From: Manis javanica
Taxonomy: Eukaryota; Chordata; Mammalia; Pholidota; Manidae
Direction: 5' to 3'
NCBI RefSeq assembly: GCF_040802235.1
Contig: NC_133158.1
Coordinates: forward strand, 153,400,401 to 153,464,400
DNA length: 64,000 bases
This document shows, piece by piece, positions 12,738 to 24,953 of this stretch. The notes beneath the pieces were generated by a model. The model saw nothing but the letters and a program-made list of their open reading frames with translations. It had not been told where the DNA came from and did not search any database. The position numbers and the translations under genes are program-made. Positions within the stretch are counted from its first letter, which is position 1; each line of letters starts with the position of its first letter.

Positions 12738-13500
12738 GCTGGTGGGAATGTAAATTAGTTCAACCATTGTAGAAAGCAGTATGGAGATTCCTCAAAATGC
12801 TCAAAATAGAAATACCATTTGACCCAGGAATTCCACTCCTAGGAATTTACCCTAAGAATGCAGCAGCCAAGTTTGAAAAAGACAGATGGACCCCTATGTT
12901 TATTGCAGCACTACTTAGAATAGCCAAGAAATGGAAGCAACCTAAATGTCCATCAGTAGATGAATGGATAAAGAAGATGTGGTACATATACACAATGGAA
13001 TAGTATTCAGTCATAAGAAGAAAACAAATCCTACCATTTGCAACAACACTGATGGAGCTAGAGGGTATTATGCTCAGTGAAATAAGCCAGGCAGAGAAAG
13101 ACAAGTACCAAATGATTTCACTCATATGTGGAGTACAAGAACAAAGAAAAACTGAAGGAACAAAACAGCAGCATAATCACAGAACCCAAGAATGGACTAA
13201 CAGTTACCAAAGGGAAAGGGACTGAGTAGGATGGGTGGGAAGGGAGGTACAAGGGCAGGGAAAAAGAAAGGGGATATTACAATTAGCATGTGTAATGTGG
13301 GCAGGGGGCACGGGGAGGGCTGTACAACAGAGAAGATGAGGAGGTATTCTGCAGCATCTTACTACGCTGATGGACAGTGAGTGTAATGGGGTTTGTGGGG
13401 AGGACTTGGTGAAGGGGGGAATCTAGTAAACATAATGTTCTTCATGTAACTGTAGATTAATGATACAAAATAAAAATAATAAATAAATAAATAAATAAAT
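12738..13500 (+). mobile_element. L1 3' end block (C terminus of ORF2 and 3' UTR)
   Basis: Starts at 'ctgctggtgggaatgtaaat' (the cysteine-rich C terminus of ORF2), runs through the 3' UTR and ends in (AAAT)n. This is exactly the part missing from the L1 at 10780-12650, so both blocks probably come from one original insertion that was later rearranged. Confidence 0.85.
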
Positions 13501-13587
13501 AAAGCACCAACAGAATGTGAACTTATGCTTGCCAGAAGTCATAAACTGGAAAGCTCACAGCAGCATAACTCATAACAGCCCCAAACT
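13501..13587 (+). repeat. Duplicated flank unit, copy 2
   Basis: Second copy of the 12651-12737 unit with a few substitutions. It continues into unique sequence (gaagctacccaag), so this copy is the original 3' flank. Confidence 0.9.
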
Positions 13588-16500
13588 GGAAGCTACCCAA
13601 GTACCCATCAACAGAATAATCAATCAATAAACTGGTATATGCAGACAATGAATACTATACAGCAACAAGATCACACAATCTACAACTCCACACAGCAAAA
13701 AGATGAAAGAAACCAGATATAAAAGAGTGTATGTTATATGATTCTATTTACATAAAGGACAAAGCTAATCAATATACAGGACAGATGACAGAACAGGGAT
13801 TCAGGGTAGGCAGTGACAGGAAGTCAGGGAGGACTGGACAAAAGGGGAGTTTCCTGGGGGCTGCTAATATATACTTTAATAATAATTTTTAAAAAGACAC
13901 TAAATAAAAGAAATATTTGGAAAAAATACTGCTTGATACTCTCCATAATCATCCTTCAAATTCAAGTTCCTTCATCAGGTCAGTGATGTTTTTAAATACA
14001 TACTTTCTGAAATGCAAAGCAACAAAAGGTTTTTGTACTGTTCCTTCAAAGGCAATGAATGACCCCAGACTCTATGAAAGTTGCTTAAGAGGCATCACTT
14101 TTCAGAGGAAAAGACTCCCATGTTTTCTTAGCATTTGAGATCTTCCATTTTCTGCAGACATTCTGGATGGGTAGCTTTCAAGGAAGCATCTTCCTGACTC
14201 AGCCTGAGTGTCCAAAGAACCTCAGCCCCCGGGGGGGTGTCTATTGTCTAAGACAGCATCTAACTGCCGAGAAGCTGCTCTGCTCCTCTCCACACCATCC
14301 TTGCCTGGAAAACTAGTGGGGCTTCAAGTGACAGTTACCTCTCATGGGACATCTAAATCCCTGGATGCTTCTCAGGCAATGTTGGGCGGCAGCCACAGTC
14401 CTACCTGACCTTCTGACTGAGTCTCTTGACCTTATTTTTCTCTCCATATAGGATTTTGCCTGCACTTCTGACAGAATGATTGATGTGACCTAGCTCTGAA
14501 CCTTATACCAAGTTTTCTTTGAAACTGTATGTTCAGCTTATTTCCACTATATCGGATTTTCTGATTTAAGAAAATGAGAACCACATGCTGCTTGGGACTC
14601 AGCCTGAATGGTGGCCACCTCCCTGGGTTATGCTTACATCCCCACTTGTCCTACTTTCTTGTTCTCTTCATACTTGTTGGGGAGGGGGGACCTTCCTGTT
14701 TTCCCAGGTGTGTCCCCTAATCCACTCTGGGCCAGCTGTGATACTGCAGGGTTAAAGATTTCCCCTCTGTTTTCCCTACCTGCCAGGTAATTACCACTTA
14801 GAACTGGAAATACAACAACCCCATGTCTAAGTTGTAGACATCAATAATCAAAATGAAGCCTAAAAATAGATTCCATCCAATTTTTGGTAATTTCCTCAGG
14901 AAACGGGATTTTCAAATTGATGTGTCCTTGTTTTCAATTCCATTCTATAAATTAGCGTATGGAAAGTCAGTTACCTCACTTAATAAATTCAGTATCTTTC
15001 CTAATTTTTTTTAAAAGGGGAAGAAGCAACTAAGTAAAACATGTCCTATTTTGTCTTGAAGAACCAAGACCCATATTCATAAAATTCTCATTAAAATACA
15101 AATAAAATGCTATAAAGTCAATAAGCTGCACATATCTTTGTGAAGTAAACTCCCAGTGAAATCTGCTTGTCAGAGATGCTCCAAGGGTAGGGCTTTACAT
15201 GGTTTTCCAGGATATTCTGCTGGAATTAGGAGGGAGAGAGAAATGGGGTAACAGGAAATCAAAGTAAAGTGGTTATGCTCATCTATGCTAAGGAGTTTAT
15301 CTAGTCCAGACTGCAATAATCCCCTCAGTAATACAATGTTGAAGGATTCCAGGATTTCACAACTAAAAATGTCAGGACTAATTACATTATTATTGGTATT
15401 CACACCCCTCTTTGTCAACTCTTAGAAACAAAGCCAATCCAAGCCAGCTGGCACAGTGTTCTCAAAGTTCCACCCCTGGATCAATAACATCAGCATCATC
15501 CAGAAATTGTTAGAAACAAACATTCTCAGAACCACCTCAGACCCATAAAGTCAAATCTCTGGGGGTCAATGCCATGAGTCATATCTAGGTCATGCCAATC
15601 ATTCTGTCGGAAGTCCAGGCAAAAGTCCTGTATGGAGAGAAAAATAAGGTCAAGAGACTCAGGCTGCCATGCCAAGCCTTCTAGATAATTCTGATGCATG
15701 CTCAAGTTTGACAACCACTACTTGAATTCATCCCCCCATCCCAACACATAGAAACATCAGGAGCCACTACTTCTGTATGGAGTCATACTGGAGTCTCTCC
15801 TACTTGCTCCACAGCCCATCCAGGGTATGAGACATCATTCTCCACCTCTCTTAACCAGAGCAGGGGAGAGACTCCTAATTGTTCCTCCAGATCCATTCCT
15901 TCCTTATCTCTCCTACTAATACAATCACCACCCACCCCCACATAGCCACAGCTTCTAGCAGGCCATAGGGCTTTCCAGTGAGAATTGACATGTCTAATCA
16001 TCTCTTGCCTCTAGATACGGCCCTGCAAATAATTAGTTTGAACAGAGAGTACATAAAAGGAAGTGATATATTCAACTTCCAGATTCTATCTTTAAAAGGC
16101 AACACAAAACCACCTGATTGCCTCCTCTTCCTCTCCCTGTTCTCCAGCTGGAACACTAATAGGGCATCTGGCCATGAGGATGAGGACCACCCTGCTCTGG
16201 TGGAGCAACTAGACAGACAAAATTTGGGTCTTTGGATGCTCCTATATCAGAACTGCTTCCAGAACCTAAACCACTTTCTTCTGGGCTGTTAAGAGAGAGA
16301 AACGAATACACTGTGATTTTGTTTTTACTACTATGTTTCTCTTTGTTACAACCTAGCCTGTCCCTTCCTTAGAGCCCACAGCATCCTTCCTAGAACTTCA
16401 ATCCTATTTCCTTTCCTAAGACTGAGATTTCATGCACTCATTCTGTAAAACCACCTCTTATATGTATTTCCATCCAAGACAGTTGCCACTTCCCACAAAA

Positions 16501-18430
16501 GCATCTACTTCCAGGAACGATGGGCTAGATAACTTGAATCAACTTTCCCACTGAGGACCTCTCTAAAAGTCAGACACATTGTACTTACATATTTTTTTTA
16601 TACTCTACTTAAAGGCATTGGAGAGGTAGCAAAGCAGTTAAAATAACTAAATAAAATAACAGATGAGAGAAATCCAAAGAGGGGCATTTGGGCTTGCCTT
16701 TTCCCCTGGGCATTTGCCAATTCTAGAAAAGGTAACTGAAGCTAAGAAAGACTGACAGCCTTGAATGTGCTAAGGGAATATTTTACATGAGTCAAAGCCC
16801 ATTAAATACAGGAGAGCAGTGCTGGTAATCACCCCCTCCCCACCTCCACCCCACTTGAGATTGGGGCACCAAAGGCTGCATTCCAAGCATAGGGTGCAGT
16901 GGAAGCAGAATAAAGAGCATTGAATCATGGTAATCGCTGAAATTGGATTAAGGTGATCCTGATTTATGACCACAAGCAGGTTCCTTCCTGAAGCAAATGT
17001 AATTCCTCTCCAAAGAAAGATTATAGAAGTAATTTCAGGTTTAGGATTATATAATTTTTTTCAGATAACAATGTCTAGCACATGATAAAAAAAATAATCA
17101 GGTCTTAAAAGAGACAAGACTACATGAAAGATGATGCCAACAACAAAATGAGCAGAAAAAGAAACAAGAGGAACAGACTGAGAGGGCTCTCGGCACTGGA
17201 GCATCAGGCATAGACTTAAAAATAACCGTACTTACAATATGAAAGTGGACAAAAGACCAGGCAGAATTTCAACAGGGGATTCAAAAACATAAAAAGGACA
17301 GAGCAGATTGTATATTTTTTTCTAGAATTTCTAGAATATCCAAATAGAATTAGAAATTGCCTAGAATTAGGAAACCACGTGCACCTCCCATTTATGGAGA
17401 GAGGTTTTGAGAGATCATCCTCATCTAAATCTCACGAAAGCGGTTTCCCAGAAGAAAAAGGAATTGAGAGAAGAAATGCTGGCCCACTTAAAGCAATCAC
17501 TGTCCACCAGAGGGCTTCATTAACTACTAGTAAGAGAAAGAACAGGAAAGCTTACATTATTCAACAAGGGGAAACATAAACATCCACGAAGTTGCCAATA
17601 AAATTCATCCCTAGTATAGAACTTTAGCAACCTAGAGCTTTCTGCATGCTGCCACGCTCCGTTGTTTTGTTTCTGGAAATCCCAGACCCCATCTGCTTAT
17701 AACTGTTCCATTCTGTACTGACATCCAAGCTCCCACACACAACTTTTTCACTGAGGCATCCAATGTAAAGAGCTTCTGGTTCAACAAATGGGTTGATGGG
17801 ACAGGCCAGACCAAGCCCTTGGGCACTGCAGCGCCCCCCACCCGGAGACCTGCAGTTATTCCTTGCCCTCTGTGAACAGCAGAACACATTTCCCCTTCTT
17901 TCTCTACCCTTTTCCCCCAGCCTTCTCTCTACTACCCAACACCCACTCAATAAACTCAAAGGGTGGGAAGGAGGGCAGCTTTCCAGGCTGCTGTGAAGCC
18001 TGAGACATTTAGACGGAGAGGGGATTTCCTCCCACCTCCTGTGGGTAGGGACATCCCAGAGGGCTATGGTTAACAGGGAAGGAGACATAGTCCTCCAGGC
18101 CATAAGCTGGGTATGGAAGCTCCTCCGCATAATGTATTTAACTTTAAAAATTACTTGGGTTATATTGTAAATATATATTTGCTGCAAAAATATCCAGATA
18201 GAGGTGTACATAGAGCTGAAGTTGAAGGATTTCTTCCCAGCCCCAACCCCCACAACTCATTCCTATTCCCCAGGGGTATTTGTTTCTAAAAGTAAAAAAA
18301 AAAAAGCCCTCTCCTGTACCTGAGTGTATACATGTGTGCATTCATCTCCATCTGAACCTAGGGCACTGCCACACCTGAGGGCTATCAAATGTGTGTCTAT
18401 TCACTTCTTTAGAGAAATTCTAGCTACTGC
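13588..18430. other. Intergenic stretch without recognised gene
   Basis: Nearly 5 kb with no L1. A degenerate L1-like trace may remain at about 13590-13890 ('caatcaataaactggtatatg', 'gattctatttacataaagga'). The open frames are 104 codons or shorter, except a 209-codon minus-strand frame (17624-18253) whose translation has no domain and low-complexity composition. No RNA gene seen. Confidence 0.5.
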
Positions 18431-18439
18431 ACTCTGTAG

Positions 18440-18990
18440 GTCAGAACAGAAAATCACCTTTAACTCAGTCACCTATTGTCATATAACAAACCACCCCAAA
18501 CTTAGGGAATTTAAAAACAAAACGGAAAACTCACCATTTTACTTCGTTTACATTCTGTAATTCAGCGGGGCAGTTCTTCTGATTGGGGCCAGGCGGCTCA
18601 CTCTGTGGTCAGTTGGTGGGTGGCCAGTGCTCTCACAGTCAACTGGTTGGCAGAACTGGTTGGTGCAGGGCCCTCAAGCTGCAGCAGCTTGTCCCGGCCC
18701 CCTCCGTCCCATCCTCCAGCAGGTTAGCCCGGATCGCAGCAGCCAAAATAGGCAAGACTCCCAATGCTTGGGGCTTCCGCTTACGTCATGTTTGCTAATG
18801 CCCCATTGGCTAAATCAAGTCACATGACCAAACCCAGGTTCAAGAAGCCGAGAAATGAACTCCACCTCTTGATGAGAGAAGTAGCAAAGTTACATTGCAA
18901 AGGAGTGTGCCTACAGGCAAGGAAGAAATTTGTAGCCATCTATTCAATTCACCAGACTCCCAAGGGAATGCATGGGCACCGAGGAATTCC
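18440..18990. repeat. Ancient interspersed repeat (family uncertain)
   Basis: Shows the common mammalian layout 'cacctattgtcatataacaaaccacccc...attctgtaattcagcggggc...ggctcactctgtgg'. It continues to 'cgcttacgtcatgt' and 'cacctcttgatgag'. Probably a DNA-transposon or LTR relic; I do not name the family. Confidence 0.45.
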
Positions 18991-19560
18991 TCGGGACTTC
19001 TCTATTAGAAGCCGTAACTAACCTGGCCAGAAGGGCAAATAACTCCAAGGTCTAGGGGAAAGGCACACACCTTTTTCAGATCCTTTGTGCTCTAGATGTT
19101 TAAGGGAAATGCTCCTTCAAGTGGGAGACATAGGGAGAGAAGGCAGACAGGGGTCCGGGATCTGCAATGTGGTGGGTACCAGGACCTGGTGGCAGCTAAG
19201 ATGGGAACAGACTGGCCTAAGAGCCTTATCTTTACCCACCCAGGGGCACTTTGCTACTAGGAAATAGATTATCCTTTCTAGAAAGCTCAGAATGCAGCCT
19301 CTGCAGGTGAGTCCACTTACGTGATTAATTGGGAAAAGAAACTGACTATTTTCACACTGATTATGGAGTTTGTATTAATTATACATATTTTAGTTAATAT
19401 TTAATCATTAAAGCTCATTCTAATGTGTTTACTTTGTGAAATTTGCCACACTGTATGCTGACCATTTGTGCACTTTTCTACATGTGTGGTTTAATTTAAA
19501 ATTTGCATTTTTTAAAATTGCCCCACATTGATCATAATATTGTCAAGGACACATGGAATC
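18991..19560. other. Intergenic stretch, nothing recognised
   Basis: No open frame above 60 codons with meaning. AT-rich after 19330. Confidence 0.45.
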
Positions 19561-19574
19561 TTTGTGATGTTGAG

Positions 19575-19720
19575 AAGCTAACATCACCCTGGGAGCCAGG
19601 TGACTTGAGTCTTCATGCTGCCACCAACTAGTTCTGGGCTGAGATAGACCAGCAAGCTTCTCTGAGCCAAAGTTGTTCACCTGTGAAGCAAGGGGTTAAG
19701 TTATATGAAAAACTCATTTA
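19575..19720 (+). repeat. MIR-like relic
   Basis: Weak MIR order: 'gggagccaggtgacttgagtc', 'ccaactagttctgggctg', 'cttctctgagccaaagttg'. Diverged. Confidence 0.5.
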
Positions 19721-20780
19721 CTTTTATGTGATCCATCTACTTTCATGAAGTACATACTAGACCTTCAGGACACATTGAAGGACGAGGTAGAAATATTTCC
19801 TGCCTTGGTGGGACTAACAATTTAGTAACTAGAAACAGACAAATACAAAAGCAGAGATTGCCAATGAACTGTGTCTTCTGAAAGGAGTAGCACAGGAGCA
19901 ATGGGGGTGTTACGGGAGCCCCCTGGAAATCAGGAAGGATGAATAGGTGTTGACCAGGTGAGGCACAGCAGAAGAGCACACAGGCAGTAGAAACAGTGTG
20001 CTCTAAGTCCTGAGGGAGAGATGGCATGACAGATTCAAGGGACACAATGACTTTCCACAGGACTTAAACACAGAGAGTAAAGATTGCACAAGACACAGCT
20101 GGAGAAGTAGGAGCCAGCAGCTTATTAAATCAGACTCCACCTGAATGTGGGCTGACCTATTCACCATAGAAGTCACTGGTGGGACAGGGTGAACATGGAA
20201 ATACCACCCAGAAACCTGAAACACACTCAAAGGGCCTCTCCTATACTAACAGGTCATATGCCTATTCTCTTCATTAAACCCATGCTAGGATATAAAGCAA
20301 GACTTTCAACCCATGGCAAACTATTCTTGCACATCCAAGGCCTGGTGCATTATCAACACTTGAGTTCAAGAATGAAAAAAAAATCTACAATCCGGAAAAT
20401 GGAGTAAAGAGAAAACTCACACATCTCTCCCCTACTCAAAGGTGTTGTACCTCTACCATTTTCCCACACATAACATTCATATAGGGTCAGCTCATTTGTT
20501 AAGCTGCTCATTTGCTGAAACCTGGGACAGTAAGGAGCTAACAAATGGAGGAGAGTCTGACTCGGCAAAGAGTTTACAATCAAACTGCCACTCCTTTCTC
20601 AGCCTATAAATACACATGAGTATTTGTTGTCCATACCTATCAAATCTCTCTTTTCTTGACCTTCTCACTTATTTTGGGAGTCATTGACAAGCTTTGAACA
20701 ACGTATCTAAAAGGTTGCCTCCATCCACAGACATTTATCACATTCTAATTGCAAGACAATGAGCAATGAAAAATGTAAAT
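19721..20780. other. Intergenic stretch, nothing firm
   Basis: Faint similarity at 19750-20040 to the ancient repeat type seen at 9480 and 39155 ('aaacagacaaatac', then 'ggacttaaacacagagagt'). No gene evidence. Confidence 0.4.
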
Positions 20781-20784
20781 AGGT

Positions 20785-21055
20785 AATGCAATACTTACCA
20801 TGTGCCAGGAGCTGCTCTAAGTTATCACATATATTGACTCATTGGACCTTCATGACTAGCCTATCAAACAGGTACAAAGAATATTAGTGCCCACTTCATG
20901 GGCTTGCCAAGATTAAATGTTTTTCCCATTTTACAGATGTGGAGTCTGAGGCACAGAGAAGGTAGTTGTCTTAGGTCATATAGCTTGTCAGTTCTGAGAT
21001 TGGGATTTAAACACAAGTAGTTTTGCTCCTTGAATCCATGCCCCGCACCGTTTCA
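20785..21055 (+). repeat. MIR-family relic
   Basis: Contains 'cttaccatgtgccaggagctgctctaag', 'cccattttacagatgtgg', 'ctgaggcacagagaaggtag' and 'gggatttaaacacaagtag'. All MIR segments are in order. Confidence 0.85.
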
Positions 21056-21744
21056 CTTTTGTCCTTCATAATAACACCAGTCTATGTGTTCTGATGCAGC
21101 TACAAAGTGCTCTGGGAAGACCTGGACAATGGTCGGGGGAGACTGCAAGGGAAGGCACACTTGAGTAGGCTGTGGCAGCCATGAAAACATCCTGCTTCTC
21201 TCCTGCTGCTGCAGCAGGTGGAGGGCAACTCACTGGCTGCCATCTGAACCCCCCACCACATTCACCATATGGCCCTATGGTCTGAGGCAGCTCTCAGTCA
21301 AGAACTCAGTGCAGAATGGATACCAGGCAGAGATGCACCTGCAAGATGCAGACTCCCAGACAGGTGGCTTAGGCTCAGGGACCCCAGGGCAGCTTTGCCA
21401 AATTTCCACAGAACTGGGCTGCTGGCTAACACTTCTCACCATACCTTTCTTCCTTCCTTCCCCCTTCTCCTCCACAGGGTTCAGACCTGCAATGCAATTG
21501 GATGACTCCCCCACCTCTTCCAGCTCCTTCTCTCCATTTTTCTCTCACAGGCCTTTTCCCCATCTTGGCATTTACTCCTTGAAGGGCCCAAACTACACAA
21601 AGAGCATGAAGGATGAGCAAACTTCTGCCCTGTTATGGAAACTGCCCTTACAAACATGATCTCACCACCAAGATCTGGTCACCTTTTCCCAGACCGTGGT
21701 CGTCACTTCCGGCACAACAGCTCACTTGAACCCTTGGCTCTTTT
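21056..21744. other. Intergenic stretch, nothing recognised
   Basis: GC-richer sequence with short overlapping open frames on both strands (up to 116 codons). No domain, no CpG island and no splice-consistent exon. Confidence 0.45.
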
Positions 21745-22125
21745 GTTTTCCTCAAGGTGGTGTTCAGACTGAATGTCTGTGTCCCCCCCATAATTCATTA
21801 TATTGAAGCCTTAACCTGGTGGTGGGTGACTGTATTTGGAGATGGGCCTCTAAGGAAGTATTAAGGTTAAATGAGGTATAAGAGGGGGACCTGATACAAC
21901 AAGATGAGTGCCTTTATAAAAGGAGACACCAGATATCTGTCCCCTCACCACCCCATCCCCATGCTCCTGCAGCAGGGAAGGAAAGGCCAAGTGCAAGCTC
22001 AGCCAGAAGGCAGCTGTCTGCAAGACAAGAAGAGAGCTCTCAAAAGAAACCAGAATTGCCAGCCCCTTGACCATGCCTTCTGGCCTTTACAACTGTGAGG
22101 AAATTAATTTTTAGGATGAATCTAG
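21745..22125 (+). mobile_element. MLT1-type LTR (ERVL-MaLR)
   Basis: Follows the MLT1 layout: 'actgaatgtctgtgtcccccc', 'gtatttggagatgggcctcta', 'taagaggggg', 'cctttataaaaggaga', 'gccttctggcctttacaactgtgagg'. Old solo LTR. Confidence 0.75.
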
Positions 22126-22164
22126 CTGAACAGACTGATCTCATTGAATGTAGTAGTTTAATTT

Positions 22165-22396
22165 AAAATGTAAATCACACCTTGCCCAAAGCCCTCCGGT
22201 GAATGGCTCCCCATCTCACTCAGAGGAAAAGCCAAGGGCCTTACACAATTGATCGCTTGTTTCCTCCACTCCAGCCACACTGGTCTCTGCCATGACTAGA
22301 ACACTTCAAAGATCCCCCTGGCCAGCTCCCTCATGTTCCTCAGGCCTCTGCACAAATGTCACCCTACTTAGGAAGGTCTTCTGTGCCCACCTGTAT
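22165..22396 (+). repeat. L2 3' end, 5' part (interrupted)
   Basis: L2-type text ('cacaccttgcccaaagccctccggtgaatgg', 'ctcaggcctctgcacaaatgtcacc', 'ggaaggtcttctgtgccc') stops at 22396. It resumes at 30974 on the far side of the 8.5-kb L1 insertion, showing that the L1 landed inside an old L2. Confidence 0.75.
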
Positions 22397-22414
22397 AAAA
22401 AAGCAACTGTAGCA
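22397..22414 (+). repeat. Target-site duplication, left copy
   Basis: Sequence aaaaaagcaactgtagca, 18 bp, perfectly repeated at 30956-30973. The site 'tat/aaaaaa' is of the kind used by L1 endonuclease. It brackets the L1 and the ERV tail together. Confidence 0.95.
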
Positions 22415-23834
22415 GATACAAGCCCCGGCCCGGCGGGACCCGAGCGCCCCTCCCCCCGGCTCCCGGCGGGTGGAGAGAAACCGGAGCAGTTTTTTTTTTT
22501 GGCGAGCGCTTTTTGGAAGCCTTAGAGGGACGGGCCCCCGTTGCTGGGGAGGCAGGGTGGCGGGACCGGTGAGGAGGTGCCTGGGAACAGCGCCGGAGGA
22601 CAAAGAATATCCCGCGTTTCTCCCTGCGAGACCTGGGGGCGGGTGCCTGAGACCGGTGCCTGAGGACGGAGGAGGTCGCGCGTTTTTCCCCTTTTTTTTT
22701 TTCTCTTTTTGGCAAGCGCTTTTTGGAAGCCTTGAAGGGACGGGGACCCCAGTGCTAGGGAGGCACGGTGGCGGGACTGGTGAGCGGGTGGCTGGGACCG
22801 GCGCCTGAGGACAAAGAATATCCCCCGTTTTTCCCTGCGGGACCGGTGGGCGGGTGCCTGAGACCGGCACTTGAGGACAGAGGAAATCGCGCGTTTTTCC
22901 CCTTTTTTTTTTCTCTTTTCTGCGAGTGCTTTTTGGAAGCCTAAAAGGGACAGGGACCCCGGTGCTAGGGAGGCAGGGCGGCGGGACTGGTGAGCGGGTG
23001 CCTGGGACCGGCACCTGAGGACAAAGAATATCCCGCATTTTTCCCTGTGGGACCGGTGGGTGGGTGCCTGAGACCAGCACCTGAGGACGGAAGAAATCGC
23101 GCGTTTTTCCCCTTTTTTTTCTCTCTTTTTGCCAAGTGCTTTTTGGAAGCCTTGAAGGGACAGGGACCCCGGTGCTAGGGAGGCAGGGCGGCAGGACTGG
23201 TGAGCGGGTGCGTGGGACCAGTGCCTGAGGACAAAGAATATTGAGCGTTCCTTCCCTGCGGGACCGGTGGGTGGGTGCTTTTTGGAAGCCTTGAAAGGAC
23301 AGGGACCCTGGTGCTAGGGAGACAGGGCAGCAGGACCAGTGCGCGGGTGCCTGGGACCGGCACCTGAGGAAAAAAAAAAAAATCGCGTGTTTTTTCTTTT
23401 TTTTTTCCTTTCTGTTCCCTCTCTCATTGTTGCTGTTGTTGTTTTGGTTTGGAGAGTGCTTTTTGGAAATCTTAAAGGGGCAGGACAGGTCACTTAGACC
23501 AGAAGCAGGGAATCTGGGGATCTCTGGGCACTCTAACCCCCTGGGCAGCAGGGAGCACAGAGGCCCCTTACGGAGATAAATAGTCTCCTGGCTGCTCCCC
23601 CTCTAACGGGGCTCCACCATTTTGGAGGAACAGCCCCAGACAGGCCAAGCCCACAGCAACAGTGGAGATAAACCCCAAAGCAACTGGGCAGGAAGCAGAA
23701 GCCCTGTCTGCGCACAGCTGCCCAGCACAAGCCACTAGAGGTCGCTATTCTCCCAGGAAAAGGCTACAAAACAACAAGAAGGGAAGCTCTTCCAGCGGTC
23801 ACTTGTACCAGCTCTGCAGACTATCTCTATCACC
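22415..23834 (+). promoter_or_regulatory. L1 5' UTR with tandem promoter monomers
   Basis: The recurring landmark 'gctttttggaagcc' lies at about 22508, 22718, 22928, 23138, 23277 and 23458. The first four are spaced exactly 210 bp, then about 139 and 181 bp. Each monomer is rich in CpG and G, with the blocks 'gggaccggtg', 'gaggacaaagaatatc' and a C4T8-11 pyrimidine run. Tandem 5' monomers are known as the promoter of mouse L1; here the same arrangement is visible. A unique leader (about 23465-23834) precedes ORF1. Dense CpG implies a young or recently methylation-free copy. Confidence 0.85.
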
Positions 23835-24758
23835 ATGAAAAGGCAAAACTACAGGCAGACAAAGATCACAGAGACAACACCTGAGAAGGAGACAGACCTA
23901 ACTAGTCCTCCTGAAAAAGAATTCAAAATAAAAATCATGAACATGCTGACAGAGATGCAGAAAAAAATGCAAGAGCAATGGGATGAGATGCAGAGAAAAA
24001 TGCAAGAGCAGTGGGATGAGATGCAGAGAAAAATGCAAGAGCAGTGGGATGAAGTCCGGAAGGAGATCACAGATGTCAGGAAAGAGATCACAGAAGTGAA
24101 ACAATCCCTGGAAGGATTTATAAGCAGAATGGATAAGATGCAAGAGGCCATTGAAGGAATAGAAGCCAGAGAACAGGAACGTATAGAAGCTGACATAGAG
24201 AGAGATAAAAGGATCTCCAGGAATGAAACAACACTAAGAGAAATATGTGACCAATACAAAAGGAAAAACATTCGTATTATAGGGATACCAGAAGAGGAAG
24301 AAAGAGGAAAAGGGATAGAAAGGGTCTTTGAAGAAATAATTGCTGAAAACTTCCCCAAACTGGGGGAGGAAATAATCGAACAGACCATGGAATTATACAG
24401 AACCCCCAACAGAAAGGATCCAAGGAGGACAACACCAAGACACATAATAATTAAAATGGCAAGGATCAAGGACAAGGAAAGAGTTTTAAAGGCAGCTAGA
24501 GAGAAAAAGGTCACCTATAAAGGAAAACCAATCAGGCTAACATCAGACTTCTCAACAGAAACCCTACAGGCCAGAAGAGAATGGCATGATATACTTAATG
24601 CAATGAAACAGAAGGGCCTTGAACCAAGGATACTGTATCCAGCACGACTATCATTTAAATATGATGGTGGGATCAAACAATTCCCAGACAAGCAAAAGCT
24701 GAGGGAATTTGCTTCCCACAAACCACCTCTACAGGGCATCCTACAGGGACTGCTCTAG
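23835..24758 (+). CDS. L1 ORF1 protein (RNA-binding nucleic-acid chaperone)
   Basis: Intact 307-codon frame. It starts at ATG in the context 'atcaccatga' and ends at tag before the inter-ORF spacer. ORF1p trimers coat L1 RNA to form the ribonucleoprotein required for retrotransposition. Order: a short basic N terminus, then a coiled coil (about residues 35-115) that opens with three perfect-length 11-residue repeats (EMQRKMQEQWD type, residues 40-72) followed by KEIT heptads. Next comes the RRM domain, with KNIRIIGIPE from about residue 143, and a basic C-terminal domain (RIKDKERVLKAAREK; YKGKPIRLTSDFS; QARREWHDIL). Human ORF1p is 338 aa; the shorter length here reflects the coiled coil. No stop or frameshift is seen. 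Likely functional. Confidence 0.95.
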   Translation: MKRQNYRQTKITETTPEKETDLTSPPEKEFKIKIMNMLTEMQKKMQEQWDEMQRKMQEQWDEMQRKMQEQWDEVRKEITDVRKEITEVKQSLEGFISRMDKMQEAIEGIEAREQERIEADIERDKRISRNETTLREICDQYKRKNIRIIGIPEEEERGKGIERVFEEIIAENFPKLGEEIIEQTMELYRTPNRKDPRRTTPRHIIIKMARIKDKERVLKAAREKKVTYKGKPIRLTSDFSTETLQARREWHDILNAMKQKGLEPRILYPARLSFKYDGGIKQFPDKQKLREFASHKPPLQGILQGLL

Positions 24759-24953
24759 ATGGGAGCACCCCTAAAAAGAGCACAGAACAAAACACACAAC
24801 ATATGAAGAAGGGAGGAGGAGGAATAAGAAGGGAGAGAAGAAAAGACTCTCCAGACAGTGTATATAACAGCTCAATAAGCGAGCTAAGTTAGGCAGTAAG
24901 ATACTAAAGAAGCTAACCTTGAACCTTTGGTAACCACGAATCTAAAGCCTGCA

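Noticed and set aside
17624..18253. A 209-codon minus-strand open frame
   Set aside because: No domain, no supporting splice pattern or promoter, overlapping frames on both strands, and low-complexity composition. Probably chance.
22364..23080. A 238-codon minus-strand frame with repeated PVPGTR-type blocks
   Set aside because: It is the reverse strand of the L1 promoter monomers. Its apparent protein repeats are just the 210-bp DNA repeats.
23849..24514. A 221-codon minus-strand frame opposite L1 ORF1
   Set aside because: Shadow of ORF1. Its repeated CSCIFLCISSH-type blocks mirror the 33-bp repeats on the coding strand.
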